Origin: Desulfococcaceae bacterium HSG9
Lineage (GTDB): Bacteria > Desulfobacterota > Desulfobacteria > Desulfobacterales > JAUCGF01
Assembly (NCBI GenBank): GCA_030378005.1
Contig: JAUCGF010000132.1
Location: 1 to 34,179 of the forward strand
Length of the DNA stretch: 34,179 bases
Direction of reading: 5' to 3'
Shown: piece by piece, positions 16,254 through 25,100 of the stretch
Layout of the letters: every line of letters starts with the position of its first letter
Numbering within the stretch: the first letter of the stretch is position 1
The notes under the pieces: generated by a model
Seen by the model: the letters and a program-made list of their open reading frames with translations, nothing else
The model's database searches: none
Told to the model about the DNA's origin: nothing
Position numbers and translations under genes: made by a program

Positions 16254-17936
16254 TTATTCTTTCGTCTTCGGAGTCTGTGGTGCGGGCGTTTTCTCGGTAA
16301 GCAAACCTTTGACAAGATTGCTGTCACCTAAAATGGCCGCCGCACCTTCCAAGCCATTGCCGCTTCCGGATACCAGCACTCGGGGAACTTTAACAATATC
16401 CGGATTTTCAACCGCCGCACGCAGAATTTTTTCTAAAGCGGCCAACTGCATCACTCGATCTTCTCCGAGTACATCCACCTGGGCTTTCTGGCCAGTGGCA
16501 ATTTCCATGAGTTTAAGTTTTTCACCCTCACCTTGTAATTGCGACGCCTGTTTATTTTTTTTGGCAATTTCGACGCGGATTTCGGATTCCACCAGTTCAG
16601 GCTGTTGATTGGCCGTAGCGCGTGCTTTTTCGGTACGAATCCGCTGGTCCTGGGCGTCTTTTTCTTTTTTAAAAGTTTCTTCCAACTGACCCGCCAACTG
16701 TTCACGCAAACGTGCTACCAAAAGTTCGGGCGGAACAACCGAATCCACGAGACGCACATCTTTAATGGTGATGCCCGCTTTACGACCTTCAGGGACAACG
16801 GCTGTTTCAATCCTTTGCTCTACCATCGGCCGGTTTTCATCAATTAAACTGAGTACTTTTTCAGCCGCACAAATATTGCGCACAACAGATCGTATCGAAG
16901 GGGTCACCACTTTATCTTCAGCCGCTGAAAGCGAACCGACTGAAGCCACCAAAAAAGGCGCATCTTTGGGTTCAACCTGAACCTGGATACGCAGTTCCTG
17001 CGGCACCAACCAACCTTCCATACGGGTGAAAATTGCGGAATCAGCCGCCTTTTCAGGTACAATTATTTTTTCAGAACGCTCTTTTTGGACAATTTTACCT
17101 TCCTGAGTCACTTTTAAATCAATATAGCGACGATCATAGCCTCCCATATAAGTCCATGTTTGAACACGCGTATCCACTTCGGTGACATTGTAAGCCGTTC
17201 GATTTAAACGATAACGTCCCGGTGGATACGCCTCATTCCAGATTCCCATCGACCCCTTTTTCACCAAGGGGACTGCCAAAGAACCGGCAAGTTCATGGGA
17301 AACCTCGGCCAATTCCAATTTGGGTGTTTCCTGAATATTGGATTTGACGACTCCCACAAAGCCGGCACGAATATCCGTTGATTTTTGATTTTTTACCTGA
17401 AACAGGTATTTGTTCAGTCGGTATTTACCAGGCGGTAGCACCGTCAATTGAGGCCCTTTTTGTCCCCCATGGGTCAGGAAATAAGTTGCATCCAACATAT
17501 TTTTGAATTTATCTTTTGGCCAGGCCTCCGCCAAATATTGCCATTTTCGCAGAGATGCGCCGTCTCTGGCAGTAATAAAGCCATACATGCCAACCGGTAC
17601 ATCAACCACTGCAACATCTTCCACATCATATAAGACGTTTAAAAGCAATCGAAATTGAAACCCTGGCGGTAAAATCTCAGCTTGCGGCCCCATTTCACCG
17701 GTCAAAGCGATAATTTGGCCCGGTTTCATTGATTTGCCTCCAAAAATACGTTTCATGTGCCCGACCTTATCCGCATCAATAATCACAAAAGAAGTCGCCA
17801 CAATCAGTGCGAGAGCCACTATTACCGAGACCACCCGGATGGCACCTCTGACCAATTTGAATTGTTCGCCTTTTAAAAGAATTGGTGTGATACAACCAAA
17901 CGCAACTGAAAAAACAGCTAAAATAACCCAAATCAT
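16254..17936 (-). CDS. SPFH/band-7 (flotillin/prohibitin-like) membrane protein
   Basis: A protein of 560 residues. Two hydrophobic helices at about residues 1-20 and 31-53 are followed by an unusually long SPFH region in which a LPPGxYRLNxY-type unit recurs (LPPGFQFRLL, LPPGKYRLNKYLF, YPPGRYRLNRTAYNV). A charged alanine/glutamate-rich coiled coil lies at about 420-480 and a C-terminal segment ends in a proline/threonine tail. SPFH proteins oligomerise on membranes and organise lipid or protein microdomains. A strong AGGAGGGG site precedes the ATG. It is encoded just upstream of the membrane TPR protein on the same strand; a shared membrane-organising role is an inference from position only. 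Confidence 0.85.
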   Translation of the reverse strand: MIWVILAVFSVAFGCITPILLKGEQFKLVRGAIRVVSVIVALALIVATSFVIIDADKVGHMKRIFGGKSMKPGQIIALTGEMGPQAEILPPGFQFRLLLNVLYDVEDVAVVDVPVGMYGFITARDGASLRKWQYLAEAWPKDKFKNMLDATYFLTHGGQKGPQLTVLPPGKYRLNKYLFQVKNQKSTDIRAGFVGVVKSNIQETPKLELAEVSHELAGSLAVPLVKKGSMGIWNEAYPPGRYRLNRTAYNVTEVDTRVQTWTYMGGYDRRYIDLKVTQEGKIVQKERSEKIIVPEKAADSAIFTRMEGWLVPQELRIQVQVEPKDAPFLVASVGSLSAAEDKVVTPSIRSVVRNICAAEKVLSLIDENRPMVEQRIETAVVPEGRKAGITIKDVRLVDSVVPPELLVARLREQLAGQLEETFKKEKDAQDQRIRTEKARATANQQPELVESEIRVEIAKKNKQASQLQGEGEKLKLMEIATGQKAQVDVLGEDRVMQLAALEKILRAAVENPDIVKVPRVLVSGSGNGLEGAAAILGDSNLVKGLLTEKTPAPQTPKTKE

Positions 17937-18026
17937 TTTACCCCTCCTTATAGTTAAGTTTTAAGTTTTTCTGCAACTTGGAATGCTTCGGTATAAGAAC
18001 TTTTGTTCGGGTACTTAATAGAACTT

Positions 18027-18641
18027 TCAGAGTGCCAGAATCGTTTTGATTTCATTCAACGCCGTAATATGATAATCCGCCTGAAGGGAACGGTTATTGT
18101 ATGCAATAAAACGGACGCCGGATGCCAGAGCTGCGATTTGGTCGAGTTCGGAATCGCCGATATAAATCGCCTCGTCCGGGATACAATTAAAATGCTGTAA
18201 AATTTTATTCAGCGGTTCCGGATGGGGTTTGGGATTGCTGACATCTTTAGCGGTAACAACAAGATCAAAAAGCGCTGTCAAATCGTAATTGGCCAGCACA
18301 AAATCCATTGTATCCGTACGATTGGTGGCAATGGCGGTTTTATAATGCGGACGGAGCCGTTTAAGCAGCGGTTTCAAATACGGCTCTATTTGCATATATT
18401 TCAAAAATGGCATATAATCCATAGATTTACGAAAGGCTTGCACCTCTTGAAGCTGTTGCTCATCAAATAAATGGGCCATGGATTCATCAACCGTATGCAT
18501 GTGAACGAAGTTAAGCTGCGCCTCGGTCATCAATGGCTGGTTAAACTGGCTTAAAAGATGATTGTAGTACGATTTGTTGAGTTCAATGGTGTCAAACATC
18601 ACACCATCACAATCAAACGCAACTACTTTAATGTTTTTCAT
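18027..18641 (-). CDS. HAD-superfamily hydrolase (phosphoglycolate-phosphatase-like)
   Basis: A protein of 204 residues from the ATG at 18639-18641. HAD proteins begin a few residues before motif I, and here FDCDGVMFDT starts at residue 9 with nucleophile D10 and acid D12. A 13-residue upstream extension to a GTG is possible but runs into a hairpin. Motif II is IATNRTD, the motif III lysine is in NPKPHPEP and motif IV is YIGDSELD. A small helical cap lies between motifs I and II. This fits phosphatases acting on small phospho-metabolites. Phosphoglycolate would suit the neighbouring glycerate genes, but the substrate is not determined by sequence. Complete by motif content. Confidence 0.82.
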   Translation of the reverse strand: MKNIKVVAFDCDGVMFDTIELNKSYYNHLLSQFNQPLMTEAQLNFVHMHTVDESMAHLFDEQQLQEVQAFRKSMDYMPFLKYMQIEPYLKPLLKRLRPHYKTAIATNRTDTMDFVLANYDLTALFDLVVTAKDVSNPKPHPEPLNKILQHFNCIPDEAIYIGDSELDQIAALASGVRFIAYNNRSLQADYHITALNEIKTILAL

Positions 18642-18682
18642 GTTTATTAGGGAATTCACAAAAAATAATATATCCGACACTA

Positions 18683-18813
18683 TGACAGAGTGTGTTATGG
18701 CTATTACTCAACACACCCTGTCAAATAAGGAATGAGGATAAAATTGACCATCTGTGAAACGTGATTTTTGAAACGTGAATTCACGCATCACATTTCAGAA
18801 ATCACAATTGGGG
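18683..18813. repeat. Two hairpin-forming repeats between the HAD and DUF1573 genes
   Basis: The first is an inverted repeat with 14-bp arms (TGACAGAGTGTGTT at 18683-18696 and 18710-18723, one mismatch). It could terminate or attenuate transcription leaving the DUF1573 gene, though no U-run follows. The second, 18754-18813, has two direct TGAAACGTGA units and a perfect CGTGAATTCACG palindrome at 18774-18785, resembling a dispersed intergenic repeat. No gene is present in 18681-18846. Confidence 0.5.
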
Positions 18814-18846
18814 TGGTTATTTTGTCCCTGCTCCTAACATTTTTAC

Positions 18847-19974
18847 CTACTCTGTGTCCTTAGCCTTAGGTAATGGTGCATCTGCTTTTGCGGGCGCGGA
18901 CGTGTCCTTGTCCGAAACTTTTTCAGGCTGAACCGTTGTCGGCTTGGCATCTTTTTCAGGTGTCGCCGCTTTTACCGGTGCATCCGTGTCAGAAGCTCCT
19001 TTGACAGGGGGAGGTGTTACCGTTGTCGGCGTCGCCTGCTTGGTTTTTTCTTTAGGTGTTATTACAACGCCCGGCTGCGTCAAAGGCGACCGCGGCGCCT
19101 TTTTAAGCTCGGCTTTTTTCTTTTGGCTGGGCTTATCAAGAATATCACCATATACATGAATTTTAAGCTCCGGTTTTACTTTACTGTCCGTTTTAAGAAA
19201 TATTGCATCTGAATAACGGCCTTTGGTTTTTTTCAAATTTTCTACAATCAGTTGATAACCGGACTGTTTCTGATCCTTTAACGGTTTCAGTTCAAAACGA
19301 ATATCTTTGCCTTTTTGGGCACGCACCTCTTCAATTTTAAAAGGGTACTTGGCTTCAGGGATAATGGTGACAGTGCTTACGGGTACCATGCCGATCAATC
19401 CGCGTAAACGAACATATTTGGGTTTGATCGTAGCAAACTTTTCAACCGCCCCGGATACTTCAAGTTTGATCTTGGAGTTCTTTTTGTCATTGGTATATAC
19501 AGTGATAGGTTTTTTGAGTGTTCTTCCGCCATAGCCTCTTGTGTTTACGCTAATCTTGATTTTTCCCTCGCCACCGGGAGGGATTTGTTTCGTGTACGAA
19601 ACAGCCGTACACCCTCAGCCGGTTTTGACTTTGGTGATCTTCAAAGGTGCGTCACCCTTATTCTGAATGATAAAATCATGCATCACCTTCGCTCCATCCA
19701 TTTCAGATGTAAAGGTAAAGCGCTTTTGGGGGACAAACGCCTCCGGAGTGGCGTCATCGGCGTTTTCAGTCTTCGCCGCCGGTACAGTTGGAGCGGCAGC
19801 CTTTGGGGCGGCGACCTTTTTCTTTTCGGCAGGCGTCGCTGAAGCCGCAGGCTGTGCCTGGTCAGCAGTTTCCGTTTTTGCATCGGCAGGCTTTTCGGAT
19901 GCTTCGACAACTGCGCCAAAGCATAACATCAAGCCAAGCATCAATGTAACAATAAAATGTTTTGCATACATCAT
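18847..19974 (-). CDS. Exported DUF1573 protein with in-frame TGA, candidate selenoprotein
   Basis: One frame of 375 codons with a single internal stop, TGA at codon 120 (19615-19617). Residues 1-26 form a signal peptide. A low-complexity Ala/Pro/Lys linker follows to about residue 85, then a DUF1573 Ig-like domain: VMHDFIIQNKGDAPLKITKV, then KTG-TGA-GCTAV, then QIPPGGEGKIKISVNTRG and ITVYTND. A further beta-rich region and a Pro/Thr/Lys-rich tail complete it. DUF1573 proteins typically carry CGCT at this place, so the TGA stands exactly on the first cysteine. The 255 codons after it are open and family-like. Read as Sec it gives a periplasmic U-G-C motif; the alternative is a recent nonsense mutation. 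AAAGGAG precedes the ATG. It is encoded 15 bp after the nucleotide-sugar dehydrogenase, probably as one operon. The function of the family is unknown. Confidence 0.75.
19586..19614 (-). promoter_or_regulatory. Candidate bacterial SECIS hairpin after the DUF1573 TGA
   Basis: Immediately 3' of the TGA on the minus strand two alternative hairpins are possible. One has stem UGUUUC/GAAACA (19598-19603 with 19586-19591) and loop GUACAC starting 18 nt after the UGA. The loop opens with GU, and both the G and the distance fit published bacterial SECIS rules. The other is a 7-bp stem GUGUACG/CGUACAC (19606-19612 with 19592-19598) with loop GCUGUUU. They exclude one another. Found by eye, not by a folding program. 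Confidence 0.45.
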
Positions 19975-19989
19975 AATTACAACTCCTTT

Positions 19990-21645
19990 CTAATTTTTAG
20001 TTCTTACTATTTCTTTGATTCGTTGAATATGTCCTCGTCCTAATCCCTTGACTTCGCATTTGAGCTCGAAATACCGCTGTATCGCATCATCATCCAAAAT
20101 ACCGAAACAATCAATAATCGCACATGGATTTCCGACCATACGCACAACATCATCTGGCACAAGATTCATGTAATCTTCATGCCGAACGGCCATAACAACC
20201 GCATCAACCCCTTCAAGCGCATCTGCCAACTCAGCTTGCATACGGGTTCTGGCGAGGCCCTCCTGATTACGGAAAAAACGCGCCCAGGAACGTCCCGGAG
20301 ACGGATAGACATCTTGCTTTTCAAGCTCCCACCAATGTTTGACATACGGGTCATGCATAACCACCTCGCCTCCCATTTCAGTCAGTTTCCGAACAATCAA
20401 CTCGGAACCGCTATAACGGGTATCGCCAACATCTTCACGGTAGGATACGCCGAGAAGCGCTGTTTTGGACGCAGCCACAATTTTCCCCATATTCCGCAGC
20501 GCATCGCGTACAAGTTCGGCCACATGTAAAGAGCGCGTATCATTAATATTAATGGACTCAGGGGTGATTTTAAAAATATCATCATCAAAGCCCATCAGCG
20601 TGTTATAGGCCCATACGCCCAATCCGCCATCTTTAGGCAGACAATACCCGCCAATGCCGGGGCCGGGGAAAATAATATTGGAATGGGTCGGACGCACTTT
20701 AATAGCTTTGATAACCTTCAGCAGATCAACACGGTTGCGTTCGGCAAACCGGCTCCATTCATCCAGAAAAGCCAGAATCGTCGCTCGGTATGAATTTTCC
20801 ACAATTTTGCAGGTTTCACTCTCAATGGGTTGATCCAGCACAGTGAGTGGAAATTTATCAACATTGATAACCCTTGAAAGAAAATCAGTAACACGTTCAC
20901 GGGCTATATCATTAATTCCACTGCATACGCGCCAAAAATCGCGCACGGACGCTACATAATTACGGCCCGGCATAACCCGTTCGTAAGAATGTGCCAGCAA
21001 CGGTTCAGCGTTCTCCAAGCCTCTGCGTTTAAACGCCTTTTTCATCGTGGGATAGGCCACATATTCAGTCGTTCCCGGAGGAACTGTGGTTTCGATCAAC
21101 ACCAAACAATCGGGCTTGATTTTGTCACCGATGACTTTTAAACTATCTTCCAATGCCGCAATATCAGCATGGCCTTTTCTGACATTCCCCAATGTTTCTT
21201 TGTGATAGTCACATTGAACATCTACAACAACAACATCCGCCAATGTAAGGGCTTCATACGTATAGGTTGCTGTCAGACTTTCTTTCTCCAATACGCAACG
21301 CTTGATCAGCGGCGCCACTTCCGGGTCTTCGGCTTCCACAGGCGCAATGCCTCGGTTCATATAGGGAATCTTCCAAAACGAGCGCACCGACGGACGCTGC
21401 ATACCAATAACATAATAATAAGGTTCGCTCGAATCCGGATCGGTCGCATCCGCAACCACGCCGGCCATCACCGCTCCTACAAAGCCGACTCCCATAACCA
21501 CCACAATTTCGCGGTTCATAGCGCGTTGGGCATCGACTAATTTTTCCAAGCGTTGAAACTCGGCGTCGTAATCTTGCTCTTGGGGCAAATCAAAAGCCTC
21601 CCCATTAGGGCATGTCGATACGGCATCATTTATTTTTTCAGCCAA
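19990..21645 (-). CDS. Nucleotide-sugar dehydrogenase (UDP-glucose/GDP-mannose/UDP-ManNAc dehydrogenase family)
   Basis: A protein of 551 residues, longer than the usual 420-450 because of an N-terminal extension of about 45 residues and other insertions. Motifs are the Rossmann loop GVGFVG at 52-57, ETTVPPGTT at 185-193, SYERVMPGRN near 220-229, and the catalytic cysteine in GPGIGGYCLPKD (C335). The C-terminal UDP-binding domain has LLGVSYREDVGDTRYSGS. The enzyme oxidises a nucleotide sugar twice to the uronic acid, for exopolysaccharide or capsule synthesis; which sugar is not clear. The start is a TTG with AAAGGAGG eight bases upstream, since the ATG inside that region meets a stop. The DUF1573 gene follows after 15 bp. 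Confidence 0.85.
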   Translation of the reverse strand: MAEKINDAVSTCPNGEAFDLPQEQDYDAEFQRLEKLVDAQRAMNREIVVVMGVGFVGAVMAGVVADATDPDSSEPYYYVIGMQRPSVRSFWKIPYMNRGIAPVEAEDPEVAPLIKRCVLEKESLTATYTYEALTLADVVVVDVQCDYHKETLGNVRKGHADIAALEDSLKVIGDKIKPDCLVLIETTVPPGTTEYVAYPTMKKAFKRRGLENAEPLLAHSYERVMPGRNYVASVRDFWRVCSGINDIARERVTDFLSRVINVDKFPLTVLDQPIESETCKIVENSYRATILAFLDEWSRFAERNRVDLLKVIKAIKVRPTHSNIIFPGPGIGGYCLPKDGGLGVWAYNTLMGFDDDIFKITPESININDTRSLHVAELVRDALRNMGKIVAASKTALLGVSYREDVGDTRYSGSELIVRKLTEMGGEVVMHDPYVKHWWELEKQDVYPSPGRSWARFFRNQEGLARTRMQAELADALEGVDAVVMAVRHEDYMNLVPDDVVRMVGNPCAIIDCFGILDDDAIQRYFELKCEVKGLGRGHIQRIKEIVRTKN

Positions 21646-22154
21646 TTAACATTCCTCCTTTAAAAGTTGATGATTAGGGTAAAATAGCTCCGATGTTCAG
21701 AAGTTTCAGCTTGTGTTGCCTGTAATGCGGCTGAAGCTTTTGAGTATCACTATCCTTTAAAAATCAAGTTAGTATCTTTTTTAAAAATAGTCAACTATTT
21801 AACTGTGTGTATTGTTATTGTCAAGAAGATTGTATAGTCATCGAATTCTGGTTTGTGCTGGCATGATTTTTGCATTTATTCCTATATGGCTCTTATATGG
21901 CTATATTGTGCAGTTCTGACTAATAAATTGCGCCATATTACTCCTAAAATGGTCTAATTTGGTAGAAGGGAAATTTCTGTGCCAGAACAAATCTAATTCT
22001 GATAACTATAATCTTTTTTCTGATTGCTGTAAAATAAAATTTATTTTACACTCAATCGTCCAATAAATCAATCTTGATTACATCATATATTTAGTGTAAA
22101 TCAGATAATCAGCTTTTCAATATATTGAAAATATTTTGGCAAAGGGGCGCAACC
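21646..22154. other. Divergent intergenic region with a palindrome
   Basis: No gene seen. This AT-rich stretch separates the minus-strand sugar dehydrogenase operon from the plus-strand giant kinase and should hold both promoters. An inverted repeat with 11-bp arms, TGTAAAATAAA-A-TTTATTTTACA, lies at 22028-22050, and TATATGGCT is directly repeated near 21883-21903. Either could be a regulator site. No confident -35/-10 pair was chosen. Confidence 0.5.
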
Positions 22155-25100
22155 ATGATTCCCGTTAAAGGCTATACCATACAAATAAAAATATATGAAA
22201 GTGCCAGCTCATTGGTTTGGCGGGCTACTCGAGATAGCGATAACCTGCCGGTTATTCTGAAAATTTTAAAGGAAGAATATCCCTCTCCCTATGAACTGGC
22301 GCGTTACCGGCAAGAATATGAAATCGTTTCCGGATTTAATACACCAGGCATCATTAAGCTTTACGGTATTGAAAAATATGAAAATAAGCTGATAATCATT
22401 TTCGAAGATTTCAGCGCAAAATCTTTGCGCATTTTACTGGAAAACAATAAATTCACCTTAAAAGAATTTCTTAAAAACGCCATCCGCATCACTACGATTC
22501 TCGGTGAAATTCATGCCGCCAATGTTATTCACAAAGATATTAATCCTTCAAATATCGTCATGAATACTGCAACCGGCCAGATCAAAATTATTGATTTCGG
22601 TATTTCAACCGTTTTATCTCGTGAAAATTTGGCCCAAGGCCGCGAACAACCTAAAAATTTGAAAGCTAAAGACCAAGGCTACGACAACCCCGTGCCAGGG
22701 CTACGAACACCTCTTGAAGGCACATTGGCTTATATTTCGCCAGAACAGACCGGAAGGATGAACCGCAGTCTTGATTTTCGCACCGATTTTTATTCTTTAG
22801 GCATTACTTTTTATGAAATGCTGTGCGGGAGGCTTCCTTTTAAAGCCGAACGTGTAAAAACACCGATGGAGATGGTACATTGTCATCTTGCCAAAGAACC
22901 GCCGCCACCATGCTTGATTATGCCATCAGTGCCTCAATCACTTTCAGATATTATAATGAAATTGATGGCCAAAGACCCGGAAAAACGTTACCAAAGCACT
23001 TTCGGAATCAACGCGGACCTGGGGGAGTGTTCAGACCGACTTCTTAAAAACGGGAGCATCAGCACGTTTCACATCGGTAGCCAGGATATTTCCGACCGGT
23101 TTCAAATACCTCAGAAATTATATGGCCGGGAACGTGAAATTGAAATGCTTTTGAATGCGTTTGATCGGATTTGCGATATAACCGATTCTGCCGATCCTCA
23201 TACGTCCTCAGATAAATCCGCGCCAGAGCTACGAACACCCCAGGCCGCCAAAGAGGACCTGAACCAAATCAAAAGAGAATCCGAAATCATTTTGGTGTCC
23301 GGCCACGCGGGGGTCGGGAAATCTACTTTGGTCAGGGAAATTCACAAACCGCTTACACTGGAAAACGGGTATTTCATTACATCCAAATTTGATCAATTTA
23401 AACGCAATACGCCTTATTACGCGATTATAGACGCTTTTTCAGAACTGATGCAACAAATATTGGCCGAGTCTGAAGAGTACCTCGCCGACTGGCGCGAGAA
23501 ACTTTTAGACGCTTTGGGGCCGAATGCTCAAATTATCATTGATGTGATTCCTGAATTGGAACTGATTGTAGGAAAATTACCTGAAAGCAAAAAAACGACC
23601 GAACGTGAAAAAGCGCCTGAACAGGCGTTAAATCGTTTTAACCTGGCGTTTCAAAATTTCATGGCCGTATTTATCAGCCCTGAACATCCGCTGGTCATTT
23701 TTTTAGATGATTTACAGTGGGCTGATACGGCCAGTTTGGAATTGATCCAAAGCATGATTTTTGTACAAAAAAACAATCTGCTGCTAATCGGAGCGTATCG
23801 AAATAACGAAACAGATGCGGCTCATCCTTTGATACAGACGATGGATGAACTCAGTAAATCGGGCGTCAATATCCGCCATATCAAATTAAAACCGTTACAG
23901 CCGGATCAAATCTGCCAACTTGTTGCCGAGACACTTCACCACGCTCATGTCGAAGCCAGACCGCTTGCAGAAATCATATACGCCAAGACCAATGGTAATC
24001 CTTTTTTTATCAATGTGCTGTTGAAATCTTTGTATGATGACAAACTGATTGACTTTGATCCGCATAAAGGTCGTTGGAACTGGTCTTTAGAAAAAATCCG
24101 CTTTGTTGAAATTTCCGATAATGTGGTTGAATTGACGGCCAGGCGGATTAAAAAATTATCCCAGGCTGTTCAGGAAATTTTAACCTTGGCCGCGTGTATC
24201 GGAAACCGTTTTACGATTGCGATTTTAGCCTATATATCGGAACAGACACGCTTGACAATCAGATCACAATTACAGGAAGCCATTACCGCAGGCCTTATTT
24301 TCTCCTTGAACGACACGTTTAAGCTGATTGATCAGGATGACAATATCCAAATAGAATATAAATTCGCACATGACCAGATTCAACAGGCGGCTTATTCCAT
24401 GATTCCGGCAGATCGAAGACAAGCCGCCCATCGCCGGGTCGGTTTGATGATGTTACGGAATTTGCCGCCTGAAGAGCGCGATGAAAAAATTTTTGACATT
24501 GTCGATCAACTGAATCTGGCTAACGTGAACAACACTGAAAATGGAAATACGAATGATACGGAACGGCGTGAACTGGCGCGTTTGAATTATATCGCCGGAT
24601 GCAAAGCCAAGCAAGCCGCCGCTTATACACCGGCATACGCTTATTATAAAACAGGTATTGATTTGACCCCGGCCGACTGTTGGGAAACCGATTACAATCA
24701 GAGCCTTAATCTTTGGTCTGAAGCGGCTGAAGCAGCCTATCTTTGCAACGAATTTGGTAAAATAGAGCATTATATCGCACTTGTGCTGGAAAAAGCTGAA
24801 ACAGTAACTGATTGTATCAAAGTGTACGAAGCAAGCATTATGGCTTATATCGCCCAGAATAATTTTCAAAAGGCGATCAGCACCGGAATATCTGTTTTGA
24901 ATTTGCTGGGCGTCAAATTACCGTCAAAAGCGAACAAAGCCCACATATTATCAGGCTTGGGACGTTTGAAAATCGCTTTGATGAAGGGGGGTATAGCGGG
25001 GCGGCGAATTGAAGATTTGTTCAATCTGCCGGAAATGACTGATCCTGCTATGATCGCCGCCATGCGTATTTTGATGAAAATCGGTCCGGCAGCGTATATC

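Noticed and set aside
18642..18680. GTG at 18680 as start of the HAD hydrolase
   Set aside because: It would add 13 residues before motif I, and HAD proteins usually start a few residues before it; the GTG also lies next to a hairpin.
19615..19617. Genome-wide reassignment of TGA to a sense codon
   Set aside because: TGA ends several intact genes here, including the giant kinase, the response regulator, YqeC and glycerate kinase, at the expected family C-termini.
22125..22154. ATG at 22125 as start of the giant kinase
   Set aside because: The ATG at 22155 has an AAAGGGG site just upstream and begins close to the kinase domain.
24453..24869. 138-codon minus-strand frame inside the giant kinase gene
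   Set aside because: It is antisense to clearly coding sequence and has no motif.
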